A stretch of 64,000 bases of DNA from Pseudomonas sp. dw_612 (GTDB taxonomy: Bacteria > Pseudomonadota > Gammaproteobacteria > Pseudomonadales > Pseudomonadaceae), in assembly GCF_018449725.1 (NCBI RefSeq), contig NZ_JAAVVC010000002.1, positions 248,001 to 312,000 on the forward strand. Direction: 5' to 3'. Shown piece by piece: positions 36,348 through 45,758 of the stretch. The notes under the pieces are model-generated. The model saw only the letters and a program-made list of their open reading frames with translations, was not told where the DNA came from and made no database searches. The position numbers and the translations under genes were made by a program. Every line of letters starts with the position of its first letter. Within the stretch, counting starts at the first letter, position 1.

Positions 36348-39300
36348 TTATAGAGGACATGCCACATTGTTATAGCCGCGAAACTCAACCGCATCAGGCG
36401 TTTGGCTACCCGTGGTTTTATTAAGGAGATCGTCCCTGGCCTCTCGTTCACGTTTGATGGGCGTCACTCCGTCGGCTTCGACCTTACCGACATTACCGTA
36501 AACCAGGCTACCGTCGGCAGGCTTGAAAATGATATCTGGCCGCCGCCCGTCTTTATGCCCGCCGGGTGTCGGGATGAGGGTTTCTTTCCCTCCGCCACCG
36601 GCGATAACCGTGCCGTTTGCAGCCCGCACCTCATCGCCCCAGGCTTGAATCATTTCATTGTGCGGCCCCTCGCCATCGGTTTTCGGACCTCTTTTCGCCA
36701 AGCCCAGTGGGTCAACCCATTGCACCGGGTTCGGCGCGTAAGCGTAGAGGTTCAAACCGCCGGCGTAACTGAGCGGATCCTGACTGATAAACCGCCCGAC
36801 CGTCGGATCATAGTATCGATAGCGGTTGTAATGCAGCCCGGTCTCATGGTCGTGGTATTGCCCCTGAAAGCGAATCGGGTTCGTCAGCCCCTGACGCTGC
36901 GCCCATTCCGAACGCTGCTCGCGCACTTCCCCCCACGCTTTGTAATGAGCGCTCCAGGCGATGTTGCCCTGCTGATCCGTCAACTCCTGCGGTGTGCCCA
37001 AGTGGTCGCATTGATACCAGAACAACGCATCAAAGGGTTGCACCGTCGGTTGGTGACTCCACAGTGGATCATCACCCAGACTGTAGTCGCCGCTGTAGTC
37101 AGGTTGCCCCAACAGGTCGATGGGTTTGTGCCGAAGCGCCTGGGCCACCGGGACAAAGGTGCCGGGTTGATAGAGGTAATGAACCGTGCGTCCCGTCGCC
37201 CCGTCCACCGCGCCGGGGCTACTTTCCCAGGCCAGATCGTCGCCGTCCCAGCCATACAGGGTAAAGCCGCAACCGTATTCCCGCTGTTTGCGCGCCTGTT
37301 CGTGGCGGTTCCATTGCGAGCCCGCCTCCAGGCGTTGCTTGTAATGCGCGCTGGAGTTTTTGTGCAGACGTCGTCCCAATGCGTCGTAGGAAAAGTCCAC
37401 GGCAAGATGCGAATCTTCGAAATGCACCAGACGGTCGAAAAGGTCCCATTGCAACTCGCTGCGCTCGCCATTGCGCCAGCGCAGAACCTGATTGCCACGC
37501 TCGTCGTATTCGTAATGGGTGCCGGCGTGTTCGCGCAGCAGGTTGTCCATGTGTTTGCTGGGTGACGTGTCTTGATCCAGCGGTCGACGTACGGGTTGAA
37601 CCGACTCGTCCAACAGGTTGAGCGCCGGGTCAAAGGCAAAGGTTTCCATGCCCAGGCGACTGCCGGCGCTGAGTAATTGGCCGACCGGGTCGTAGCGGTA
37701 GACCAGAGGGCCACGGCGACTGTCACGGATGTCCGTCAGTTGCCCGGCGGCGTCGTAGGTGTATTCGCGTTTGATCAGCGTGGACGTGTCGTCAACCCGT
37801 GTCAGCAGCTGCTCCTGCAAGCGCCCGGCGGGATTCCATTTTTGCGTTTGCAGCAACTGGTTGCCCTGATGACGGGCGACTTCGCGGTGCAAGTCATCGC
37901 GCTCATAGCCTGCCAACTCGTGTTCGTCGAGGCGCAGAGCGAGTAAATGGCCGCTGCCATAGGTGAGCCAACTGACCCGATGACCGTCCGGCCGAACCGT
38001 GGCAACGCGCTGGTTGAGGGCATCGTATTCGTGCTGCCACAGCGCGACCGTGGGTTGTTCCAGCGCCAGGTAATGCTGATGCTCACGCACCAGATTCGCA
38101 GCCGGGTCATAAAACCACTGCAAACGACTTTGATCGTTGCAAGCCATGATCAGGTTGCCATTGCCGTCATAGGCGAACGTTTCGCTCTGGGACCGATCTC
38201 CCTGACGGGCGCTGCGTTCGATCAAGCGCCCCATGGGATCGAAGCGGGTGGCGATGCTGCGCCCGCCGTTCAGGGTGTCGCTCAGCCGCCCGGTTTCAGG
38301 GTCGTAGCGGTAGCGCGTCACACGACCATCAAACCCGCTCTCCTCCAGCAAACGGCCGACCGGGTCGTAGTGGAACTGGGCACGGCGCTCGTTTTGGTTT
38401 TCCAGGGCCACCAGTCGGCCGAGGCGGTCCCAGCGATAACGCAGGGTTTGTTCGGCGGCATCAACACGCTCGGCGATCAGACCGACCGCGTTGTAACGCC
38501 AGGTGGTGCAGCGCTCCAGCGCATCGACATGCGCGAGCAAGCGACCCTCGGCATCCCGCTCGAAGCGTTCTTCGGTCTTGTCCGGGTGCTTGACCAGCAC
38601 CTGTTGCCCGGCCCGGTACTGATACTCGGTGCTCTGCCCCGCTGCGTCGGTAAAGCAGATCATCTGCCCGCGTTCGTTGTACTCCCAGGTGCTGGTCTTG
38701 CCCGAGCAATCGGTGTACTTGATGAGCTGCCCGGCATCGTTGTACTCAAGCGTTTTCTCATTGCCATTGGCGTCCTTGATCGCGATGGGCAGGCCGGCGG
38801 GGTTGTAGGCATATTCGGTCTTGTTGCCCAGCGGATCGATGGCTTCCACTAGGTTGCCGTGATCGTCATAGCCCCGCTGCCACTGCCCGCCTTCGGCATC
38901 GCTGATCTTGATGATCTGATCGTGATCGTCGTAGGCGTAATGCACCACGCTGTCGTCGGCCCGGATGTGCTCCAGACGATTACCACGCTCGTCGTAGGTG
39001 TAGCGGTCGCTGGTGCCGTCGACATGCACATGACGAATCAGGTTTTTTGCGTCATCACGGAAGAACCATTCCGAACGCTCATCCGGATGACGAATGCGGT
39101 AGGTGTAGCCAAGGATGTCGTAGTAATGCCAGGTTTCGTTGCCGTGGGCGTCGGTGACGTACGTCAGGCGAATGTTCTCGTCCCACTCCAGGCGCGTGTC
39201 GAAACTGCCGTCGTCGGCCCATTCGCGGATGGCTTTGGCGTCGGCGCCGGTACCGTGCCATTCCAGGTTCATGCCGCGAGCAGTGCGGTCGGTGTAGCGG

Positions 39301-41018
39301 GTGATCAGGTGATGTTGGTACTGATAGGACCAAGCCGCGCCGTTCTCGTCCTGCGCCTGAATCAGGTCGCCATCAGCGCCGTATTGATAAGCACAGAGTT
39401 GACGCAACGGAACGCCGTCGACGATTTCCCAGAGGCCGGTCAACCGGCCATGATCGTCGATCATGGTGCCCAGGTGCCGATGGACCTTCGTGACGTCGTC
39501 CTGATAAGTGATCAGGTCCGACAGCACCGACAACTCGCCATGGCGATGCTCGTAATGCAGCATGATCCCGGCACCGTTGCGCAGCACCACGTTCGTCAGC
39601 ACATAGCGCTGGCCACGGCGGACGTAGGTTTCCTTGCGCTCAAAACCACGGCACAGCAATAACTGGTGTTCGCCGGCACGAACCACCGTCACGTTTTCGA
39701 TGGCGTCGTAATGGAACTGGCCGACTTTGGGCAGCGGGTAATTGTGGCTGCGACCGTCGGCGGCATGCAGCAGCAGGCCATCGTCGACACAGTCGAAGCG
39801 CGTGGTGAGCTCGCTGACCCAGCGCGCGCCAAGTTCACTGTGGTCGTACGCATCCAGGCGCGAGTTGTAGGTGCGGGTCCATTCGATGGGGAACGGCCCT
39901 GGCAAACTGAAATCGGTATGCCTGAGGACTTCCGACCCCAGCGCAAAACGGATACTGCGTTTGGTGCCGGGCATGACCCCGTTTTTACAAGGATTGCTGT
40001 TACCCCTCGCCGGTGCCTGACGACTGGTGGCTTCCAACCGACCTTCGCCGGCCTTGTGTCTGGCCTGGGTGGTCGAGCCGGGTTTGACCCCCGCGCCCTG
40101 GCCATGGGCACGGCGCTTGCGGAAACTGGTCACCGCACCGGCCAGCACCTGGAGCAACCACCCGATGGAATGCCGGGCTCCGGGATTACCCAGTTTGCTC
40201 AGTTGCGTGCGCAACTCGGGGCCCATCGCCTTCAATACGCCAGTGTGCGTCAGCACCAATTGCCGGGCCTGCTCCGGCAACAGGTTCTTCGCCGCACTGT
40301 TGGCGACGCCCTTCCCCGCAGCCTTGTAGGCGCTGAACGCTGCGCCGAAGATGTTGCCAATGGCTGCCTTCGGATCGTTCAGCAGTTGATTACCCGCAGC
40401 GTTCAACTTTTGCTTCGCCGCCTGCGCATCGCCTTTGGCATCGAGCGTGCCATTGACCGTGGTCTCCAGGCCTTTGGCGATTTCCGTCACCGCGCTTTCG
40501 CCCAACTTGCCGGCATCGTTGAGAATGCCCGCCAGTTTGGGTTGTGCCTGCGTCACAAAGTCATCGATGGTGCCGACGATCGTGGCATTGAGGTGCCCGA
40601 CCAACACCTCGATCATGGAATCACCCAGCAGCATCTTGGCGCTGTTGCGCAGTTCCTGACGCACCAGAAACAGGGTCGGGCGCAGGCTCATGCGTGCCGC
40701 CGCCATGGTCGGTGGCGCGGGTAAAACTCCGATCAGGTTAATACCGAGGCTGACCCAGTCGAGCAACGCCCGTTGCTTGCTTTTGGCCAGGGTGACGATG
40801 TCGCCCAAGGCGTCCACCAGCGCCATGATATTGCCCACCACCGGCAGCGCGCCGGCGACGTTCCTGATCCGGTCGAGGGTGACGACACCGCCGCTGATGG
40901 ACCGCAACCACGCATCAAATACCGCAGCGCCACGTCCGACGTCCTGGATATCGATGGTATTGAGCGGGACGACTGCGACCTGGGGCTCACGTTTTGCCGT
41001 AACGGTTTCAGTCGTCAT
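36348..41018 (-). CDS. Rhs-family polymorphic toxin
   Basis: A 1556-aa protein from ATG 41018. An N-terminal region (about 1-340) has hydrophobic helical stretches (VAGALPVVGNIMALVDALGD, SLGINLIGVLPAPP) but no PAAR motif; a DUF6531-like entry follows at about 349 (RFALGSEVLRHTDFSLPGPF), then many YD/RHS repeats (YDDHGNLVEAIDPLG, YDPVGRLLEESGFDG) and the Rhs core end RYYDPTVGRFISQDPL...VDPLGL near 1436-1440. A 116-residue tip follows. The repeats form a shell that holds the toxin. No vgrG, EagR-type or other T6SS gene is in the window. The frame is open upstream to a TTG at 41174 (1608 aa), and an ATG at 41190 with AAAGG upstream is one base out of frame, so the start is uncertain. Confidence 0.9.
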   Translation of the reverse strand: MTTETVTAKREPQVAVVPLNTIDIQDVGRGAAVFDAWLRSISGGVVTLDRIRNVAGALPVVGNIMALVDALGDIVTLAKSKQRALLDWVSLGINLIGVLPAPPTMAAARMSLRPTLFLVRQELRNSAKMLLGDSMIEVLVGHLNATIVGTIDDFVTQAQPKLAGILNDAGKLGESAVTEIAKGLETTVNGTLDAKGDAQAAKQKLNAAGNQLLNDPKAAIGNIFGAAFSAYKAAGKGVANSAAKNLLPEQARQLVLTHTGVLKAMGPELRTQLSKLGNPGARHSIGWLLQVLAGAVTSFRKRRAHGQGAGVKPGSTTQARHKAGEGRLEATSRQAPARGNSNPCKNGVMPGTKRSIRFALGSEVLRHTDFSLPGPFPIEWTRTYNSRLDAYDHSELGARWVSELTTRFDCVDDGLLLHAADGRSHNYPLPKVGQFHYDAIENVTVVRAGEHQLLLCRGFERKETYVRRGQRYVLTNVVLRNGAGIMLHYEHRHGELSVLSDLITYQDDVTKVHRHLGTMIDDHGRLTGLWEIVDGVPLRQLCAYQYGADGDLIQAQDENGAAWSYQYQHHLITRYTDRTARGMNLEWHGTGADAKAIREWADDGSFDTRLEWDENIRLTYVTDAHGNETWHYYDILGYTYRIRHPDERSEWFFRDDAKNLIRHVHVDGTSDRYTYDERGNRLEHIRADDSVVHYAYDDHDQIIKISDAEGGQWQRGYDDHGNLVEAIDPLGNKTEYAYNPAGLPIAIKDANGNEKTLEYNDAGQLIKYTDCSGKTSTWEYNERGQMICFTDAAGQSTEYQYRAGQQVLVKHPDKTEERFERDAEGRLLAHVDALERCTTWRYNAVGLIAERVDAAEQTLRYRWDRLGRLVALENQNERRAQFHYDPVGRLLEESGFDGRVTRYRYDPETGRLSDTLNGGRSIATRFDPMGRLIERSARQGDRSQSETFAYDGNGNLIMACNDQSRLQWFYDPAANLVREHQHYLALEQPTVALWQHEYDALNQRVATVRPDGHRVSWLTYGSGHLLALRLDEHELAGYERDDLHREVARHQGNQLLQTQKWNPAGRLQEQLLTRVDDTSTLIKREYTYDAAGQLTDIRDSRRGPLVYRYDPVGQLLSAGSRLGMETFAFDPALNLLDESVQPVRRPLDQDTSPSKHMDNLLREHAGTHYEYDERGNQVLRWRNGERSELQWDLFDRLVHFEDSHLAVDFSYDALGRRLHKNSSAHYKQRLEAGSQWNRHEQARKQREYGCGFTLYGWDGDDLAWESSPGAVDGATGRTVHYLYQPGTFVPVAQALRHKPIDLLGQPDYSGDYSLGDDPLWSHQPTVQPFDALFWYQCDHLGTPQELTDQQGNIAWSAHYKAWGEVREQRSEWAQRQGLTNPIRFQGQYHDHETGLHYNRYRYYDPTVGRFISQDPLSYAGGLNLYAYAPNPVQWVDPLGLAKRGPKTDGEGPHNEMIQAWGDEVRAANGTVIAGGGGKETLIPTPGGHKDGRRPDIIFKPADGSLVYGNVGKVEADGVTPIKREREARDDLLNKTTGSQTPDAVEFRGYNNVACPL
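36351..36698 (-). other. Variable C-terminal tip of the Rhs protein (probable toxin)
   Basis: The 116 residues after the conserved DPLGL motif are the usual toxin module. Visible blocks are HNEMIQAWGDEVRAANGTVI, PTPGGHKDGRRPDIIFKP, GSLVYGNVGK and PIKREREARDDLL. RRPDI followed by a GNVGK strand resembles restriction-endonuclease-fold Rhs tips whose members contain RRPDI...DGS...NVGK...PIKRE, so a nuclease is the leading guess. The final part (TPDAVEFRGYNNVACPL) is more A+T-rich in DNA than the Rhs core. Confidence 0.6.
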
Positions 41019-41264
41019 GACAGCCACCCGCCTGCCAGGAGATGGGGTGCTTTGGGGGCCGGTGCGAACATTCCTTGTTCCTCGTGCGATGACGCAGCAT
41101 TCGTCGACGGTGATTGGCTCAAGGGGCAGATCGGACGGCGTGATTGTTTGCCCCGCTGTCGAAGTTGAGTTCAAAACGCGTGCCAGCCATTGCCTAGCCT
41201 TTACGTTTCAAAGATTTAGGAAAAACCCTCAGCCGTATTCAGATGTTTGCCGTGGAAAATCACC

Positions 41265-41396
41265 GCCAAGTGCGCAAGAAGTTGCGCAGTACTGCGCAAC
41301 TTCTTGCGCACTTGGCTGCAAGCCTCTAACAACGTGGCTTGTGGCGGTTTCCGTGTATAGATGCCAGCCGCCACTGCGCAACTTCTTGCGCACTTG
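41265..41396. repeat. Perfect 52-bp palindrome plus a third copy of its arm
   Basis: Bases 41265-41290 are the exact reverse complement of 41291-41316 with no loop (26-bp arms). Each arm contains TGCGCAA-N4-TTGCGCA, itself a dyad. The 24-base right arm (ACTGCGCAACTTCTTGCGCA and four more bases) recurs exactly at 41373-41396, 82 bases on. CAAGCC/GGCTTG (41319-41324, 41336-41341) makes a further small stem. It lies 90-220 bases upstream of the longest rhs frame. Confidence 0.9.
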
Positions 41397-41472
41397 AAAT
41401 CCCTGGTTCGGCTAGCGCTGTATCGCCCAAGCGGATTTTCATCGTCGCCACCGTCTGAAACCACCACAAATC

Positions 41473-41618
41473 CTGTGGGAGCGGGCTTGCTCGCGAAAGC
41501 GGTGTGTCAGGCAACATCAATATCGACTGACACGGCCCCTTCGCGAGCAAGCCCGCTCCCACATTTAATCTGTGCATCAACACAAATCCACTGTGTGCGA
41601 GCCCGCTCGCGAGGGCAT
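41473..41618. repeat. REP pair with a degenerate third copy
   Basis: Forward core 41475-41497 and reverse core 41540-41562; a worn copy (TGTGCGAGCCCGCTCGCGAG) lies at about 41593-41614. It closes the 3' side of pcaC. Confidence 0.85.
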
Positions 41619-41645
41619 CAGACCAGCCCCTGCAAACTCAGGCGT

Positions 41646-42038
41646 TCACTCCCGCGACTCAACCCCCAACTCATCCCACACCGATTCAGCCAGGTGGAAC
41701 GTGGCATTGGCCGCCGGGATTCCGCAGTAGATCGCGCTCTGCATGATCACTTCCTTGATCTCGCCCCGGGTCACGCCGTTGTTGGCGGCGGCGCGCAGGT
41801 GCAGTTTGAGTTCTTCGTTGCGGTTCATGCCGATCAGCATGGCGATGGTGATCAGGCTACGGGTGTGGCGCGGCAGGCCCGGGCGGGTCCAGATGTCACC
41901 CCAGGCGTGGCGGGTGATCATTTCCTGGAACTCCGAGTTGAACTCGGTCAGCGCATTCAGGCTGCGGTCGACATGGGCATCGCCAAGCACGGCGCGACGG
42001 ACTTTGAGGCCTTCGTTGTAACGTTGTTTCTCGTCCAC
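41646..42038 (-). CDS. pcaC: 4-carboxymuconolactone decarboxylase
   Basis: A 130-aa AhpD-fold enzyme that decarboxylates gamma-carboxymuconolactone to beta-ketoadipate enol-lactone in protocatechuate degradation. RRAVLGDAHVDRS (13-25), DIWTRPGLPRHTRSLITIAM and LKLHLRAAANNGVTRGEIKE are PcaC signatures. It starts at GTG 42038 with GAGGGA upstream, ten bases after pcaD. Last gene of the pcaTBDC run, followed by a REP pair instead of a classical terminator. Confidence 0.95.
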   Translation of the reverse strand: MDEKQRYNEGLKVRRAVLGDAHVDRSLNALTEFNSEFQEMITRHAWGDIWTRPGLPRHTRSLITIAMLIGMNRNEELKLHLRAAANNGVTRGEIKEVIMQSAIYCGIPAANATFHLAESVWDELGVESRE

Positions 42039-42048
42039 AAACAGTCCC

Positions 42049-42840
42049 TCAATGATTCGTCAGAAACGCCCGCACCCGCTCGCTGAACGCGGCGCCAGCC
42101 TGGACGTTGGACAGGTGCGCGGCATAGAACTCGGCGTATTCGGCGCCCCGCACATGTTGTTGAATAAAGTGCCCGCCAGACGGCGGCGTAACCGCGTCTT
42201 CGGTACCGGCGATCACCAGCAGCGGCACCTTGATCGAAGACAACTGATCACGGAAATCGGCATCCCGCACGGCCGCGCAATTGGCTGCGTAACCTTCAGG
42301 CGACGTGGCGGCCAGCATGTCGGTGATCTTCGCCGCCGCCGCCGGATTGGCTTCGGCAAAGTCCGGGGTAAACCAGCGCGCAATCGAGGCATCACGCAAG
42401 GCCACCATGGCCGCCGGACCGTCACGCAGCACGGTTTCGATCCGTGGGTTCCACACCGACGGATCGCCGATTTTCGCCGCGGTGTTGCACACGATCAATT
42501 TGTTCAGACGCTGGCCCGCGTTGATCCCCAGCCACTGCCCGATCAAGCCGCCCATGGACAAGCCACAGAAATGCGCACGCTCGATGTGCAAGGCATCCAG
42601 CAGCGCCAGCACGTCACGGCCCAATTGTTCGATGCTGTACGGCCCCGGTGTTACCAGCGACTGGCCATGACCACGGGTATCGAAACGCAGCACCCGGAAA
42701 TGCTCGGTGAACGCGGCAATCTGCGCGTCCCACATGTGCAAGTCGGTGCCCAACGAGTTGGACAGCACCAACACCGGCGCACCTTCCGGGCCATCAAGCT
42801 TGTAATGCAGTTCGCCCTCGGCGAGTTGTACGAATGCCAC
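42049..42840 (-). CDS. pcaD: 3-oxoadipate enol-lactonase
   Basis: A 263-aa alpha/beta hydrolase. The nucleophile elbow is GLSMGG (Ser95); Asp in AGTEDAVTPP (about 213) and His in AAHLSNVQAG (about 243) complete the triad. It opens the enol-lactone to beta-ketoadipate. It lies 11 bases after pcaB and 10 before pcaC, so the three are co-transcribed. Confidence 0.95.
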   Translation of the reverse strand: MAFVQLAEGELHYKLDGPEGAPVLVLSNSLGTDLHMWDAQIAAFTEHFRVLRFDTRGHGQSLVTPGPYSIEQLGRDVLALLDALHIERAHFCGLSMGGLIGQWLGINAGQRLNKLIVCNTAAKIGDPSVWNPRIETVLRDGPAAMVALRDASIARWFTPDFAEANPAAAAKITDMLAATSPEGYAANCAAVRDADFRDQLSSIKVPLLVIAGTEDAVTPPSGGHFIQQHVRGAEYAEFYAAHLSNVQAGAAFSERVRAFLTNH

Positions 42841-42851
42841 AGCAGCCTCCT

Positions 42852-44216
42852 TCAGGCAGTCAACGCAAAATGTTCCGCCACCGCGCGCTCAACCCAGGTA
42901 TGGGCCTGGCCGAGGTAGTGGGCTGGGTCCAGCAATTGATCCAGTTCAGCGTCCGAGAGGTGCGCCGTCACTTGCGGCTCATCCCCGAGGACTTCACGCA
43001 GATGACGTTGCTCAGCCACGGCGCGTTTGCAGCATTGCTCCAGCAGATGATGCGCGCTATCACGACCGACCCGTTGCGCGAGGACGATGCTGACCGCTTC
43101 CGCCAGCACCAGGCCTTGTGTCAGGTCGAGGTTGCGTGCCATGCGCGTCGCGTCCACTTCCAGGCCATCGGCCAGCAGCAGCGCTTGTTGCAGGCTGCCG
43201 GACACCAGGCAGCAAATCTCCGGCAGGGTTTCCCACTCGGCATGCCACAGACCCAGGCTGCGCTCGTGTTCTTGCGGCATGGCGCTGAACAGGGTCGAGA
43301 GCAGGCCCGGTACCCGCGTCGCCGCACTGATCAGCACGGCGGCGCCGACCGGGTTGCGTTTGTGCGGCATGGTCGAGGACCCACCTTTGCCTGGCGCCGC
43401 CGGTTCGAAGACTTCGCCGGCTTCGGTCTGCATCAACAGGCTGATGTCGCGGCCGAATTTGCCGAGGCTGCCGGCGATCAAACCGAGCACCGCGCCGAAC
43501 TCCACCAGACGATCGCGTTGGGTGTGCCACGGTTGTTCCGGCAATGTCAGTTGCAGCTCTTCAGCCAAGGCCTTGGCAATTGGCATGGCCTGATCCCCAA
43601 GGGCCGCGAGGGTCCCGGAAGCGCCGCCGAATTGCAGCACCAGCAAGCGCGGCTTGAGTTCGCGCAAACGCTGGCGACTGCGAGTCACCGCGCCCAGCCA
43701 ACCGGCGATTTTCATGCCGAGGGTCACCGGCGTCGCGTGTTGCAACCAGGTACGCCCGGCCAACGGCGTGGCGACGTAGCGCCAGGCCTGGGTCGCCAGG
43801 GTTTCCCCCAGTTGCGCCAGATCGTGTTCGATCAGCGCCAGGGCTTGGCGCAACTGCAGCACCAGACCGGAATCCATCACGTCCTGACTGGTGGCGCCCA
43901 AATGCACGTAGCGCTCGGCCTCGGCATCGTTCGCGGCAATCTGTTTACCTAACGCTTTGACCAGTGGAATCGCCGAATTGCCCGCCGTGGCGATCGCTTC
44001 ACCGAGGGCGGCGAAATCGTAGTACCCGGCCTGACACGCCGCTTCAATAGCAGCGACCGCACTGTGCGGAATCAACCCGACCTGCGCTTCAGCCCGGGCC
44101 AGCGCCGCTTCGAAATCGAGCATGGCCTGCACCCGGCCCTGATCGCAGAACACGTCGCGCATATCGCGGGCAGTGAAATAGGCATCGAACAATTGATTGT
44201 TCGGTCGCTGGTTCAT
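42852..44216 (-). CDS. pcaB: 3-carboxy-cis,cis-muconate cycloisomerase
   Basis: A 454-aa member of the fumarase/aspartase superfamily with the signature GGSSTMPHKRNP at about 272-283 and HLGATSQDVMDSG at about 135-147. It converts beta-carboxy-cis,cis-muconate to gamma-carboxymuconolactone. ATG 44216 (AAGGA upstream) starts the conserved sequence NQLFDAYFTARDMRDVF; a longer frame adds twelve unsupported residues. Confidence 0.95.
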   Translation of the reverse strand: MNQRPNNQLFDAYFTARDMRDVFCDQGRVQAMLDFEAALARAEAQVGLIPHSAVAAIEAACQAGYYDFAALGEAIATAGNSAIPLVKALGKQIAANDAEAERYVHLGATSQDVMDSGLVLQLRQALALIEHDLAQLGETLATQAWRYVATPLAGRTWLQHATPVTLGMKIAGWLGAVTRSRQRLRELKPRLLVLQFGGASGTLAALGDQAMPIAKALAEELQLTLPEQPWHTQRDRLVEFGAVLGLIAGSLGKFGRDISLLMQTEAGEVFEPAAPGKGGSSTMPHKRNPVGAAVLISAATRVPGLLSTLFSAMPQEHERSLGLWHAEWETLPEICCLVSGSLQQALLLADGLEVDATRMARNLDLTQGLVLAEAVSIVLAQRVGRDSAHHLLEQCCKRAVAEQRHLREVLGDEPQVTAHLSDAELDQLLDPAHYLGQAHTWVERAVAEHFALTA

Positions 44217-44261
44217 AAACAATCCTTGAGGGCGTGGGCCGCTGGGGCCCACGGGTAAAGA

Positions 44262-45566
44262 TCAAAGGTCGTGGTGCAGATATTTCGCCTGTTTCGGCAG
44301 GCGCAGGCTGAACAAGAACGCCACCGCCATCATCACCGTCACGTACCAGTAAAAGGAGTTTTCCATGCCCACGGCTTTCAGGCTCAGGGCCACGTATTCC
44401 GCCGAACCGCCGAAGATCGCATTCGCCACTGCGTACGCCAGGCCGACGCCCAGTGCGCGCACTTCCGGCGGGAACATTTCGGCTTTCACCAGGCCACTGA
44501 TCGAGGTGTAGAAACTGACGATCGCCAACGCCACGGTAATCAGCACAAAGGCCAGGAACGGACTGCTGACGCTTTTCAGGCTGAGCAGGATCGGCACGGT
44601 GAACAACGTCCCCAACGCACCGAACCACAGCATCGAGTTACGCCGGCCGATCTTGTCCGCGAGCATGCCGAACAGCGGCTGCATGCACATATAAAGGAAG
44701 AGCGCGCCAGTCATGATGTAACTGGCGGTTTTGGCATGCATGCCGGCGGTGTTCACCAGGTACTTCTGCATGTACGTGGTGAAGGTGTAGAAAATCAGCG
44801 AGCCACCGGCGGTGTAACCAAGCACGGTGATGAACGCGGCTTTATGGTCGCGGAACAGCGCCATGATGCTGCCGGCGTCCTTGTTTTCGCGCATTTCCTT
44901 GCTGGTGGTTTCCTTGAGCGAACGACGCAGGAACAGCGAGATCAACGCCGCCACCGCACCGACCACAAACGGAATCCGCCAGCCGTAGGCACGCAAATCA
45001 TCTTCAGTGAGGAACTGTTGCAGGATCACCACCAGCGACACCGCCAGCAATTGCCCGCCAATCAGCGTCACGTACTGGAACGACGCAAAAAAACCGCGCT
45101 GGCCCTTGAGCGCGACTTCGCTCATGTAGGTCGCGGTGGTGCCATATTCGCCGCCCACCGACAAGCCCTGAAGCAGGCGCGCGAACAGCAACATGATCGG
45201 CGCCCAGACGCCGATGTCCTTGTAAGTCGGCAGGCAAGCGATGAGCAATGAGCCGAAGCACATCATCAGAATCGAGATCAGCATCGAATTCTTGCGCCCG
45301 TGCTTGTCCGCCACACGGCCGAAAATCCAGCCGCCAATGGGCCGCATCAGGAACCCGGCGGCGAATACACCGGCGGTGTTGACCAACTGCACCGTGGGGT
45401 TGTCGGACGGAAAAAAGGCTGGCGCGAAATAGATGGCGCAAAAGGCGTAAACGTAAAAGTCGAACCATTCGACCAGGTTGCCGGACGAGGCGCCGACAAT
45501 GGCGAAGATGCGCTTGCTGCGCTCTTCCCCGGTGTAGTGCTCTGTTGAAACAGTAGTCGTTGTCAT
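44262..45566 (-). CDS. pcaT: MFS dicarboxylate transporter PcaT-type
   Basis: A 434-aa metabolite:H+ symporter (MHS/KgtP-like) with twelve helices. [20 protein letters not shown], the helix 2-3 motif [13 protein letters not shown] and [20 protein letters not shown] are typical. In P. putida the gene before pcaB is pcaT, assigned to beta-ketoadipate uptake, and the same position here supports that name. A REP pair separates it from pcaG, so it may be read from its own promoter. Confidence 0.88.
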   Translation of the reverse strand: MTTTTVSTEHYTGEERSKRIFAIVGASSGNLVEWFDFYVYAFCAIYFAPAFFPSDNPTVQLVNTAGVFAAGFLMRPIGGWIFGRVADKHGRKNSMLISILMMCFGSLLIACLPTYKDIGVWAPIMLLFARLLQGLSVGGEYGTTATYMSEVALKGQRGFFASFQYVTLIGGQLLAVSLVVILQQFLTEDDLRAYGWRIPFVVGAVAALISLFLRRSLKETTSKEMRENKDAGSIMALFRDHKAAFITVLGYTAGGSLIFYTFTTYMQKYLVNTAGMHAKTASYIMTGALFLYMCMQPLFGMLADKIGRRNSMLWFGALGTLFTVPILLSLKSVSSPFLAFVLITVALAIVSFYTSISGLVKAEMFPPEVRALGVGLAYAVANAIFGGSAEYVALSLKAVGMENSFYWYVTVMMAVAFLFSLRLPKQAKYLHHDL

Positions 45567-45651
45567 TGTTTTTCACTCAATGGGGACAGTGAGAGTCTAG
45601 ACACACTTAGCAACAGTCCCGTTCCGCAGATGCATCGGCAACACAAATCCC

Positions 45652-45742
45652 TTGTGGGAGCGGGCTTGCTCGCGAAAGCGGTGTGTCAGTCACATTAATG
45701 TTGAATGTGCCGACGCTTTCGCGAGCAAGCCCGCTCCCACAG
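45652..45742. repeat. REP pair (inverted) inside the pca block
   Basis: Forward core 45654-45676 and reverse core 45718-45740 between pcaG and pcaT. It may limit read-through from pcaIJFHG into pcaTBDC. Confidence 0.9.
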
Positions 45743-45758
45743 GGTTTGCGCTGATCAC

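Noticed and set aside
41160..41190. Sigma-54 promoter (TGGCACG...TTGAA) upstream of rhs
   Set aside because: The invariant GC of the -12 element is GA, and it may lie inside the coding region.
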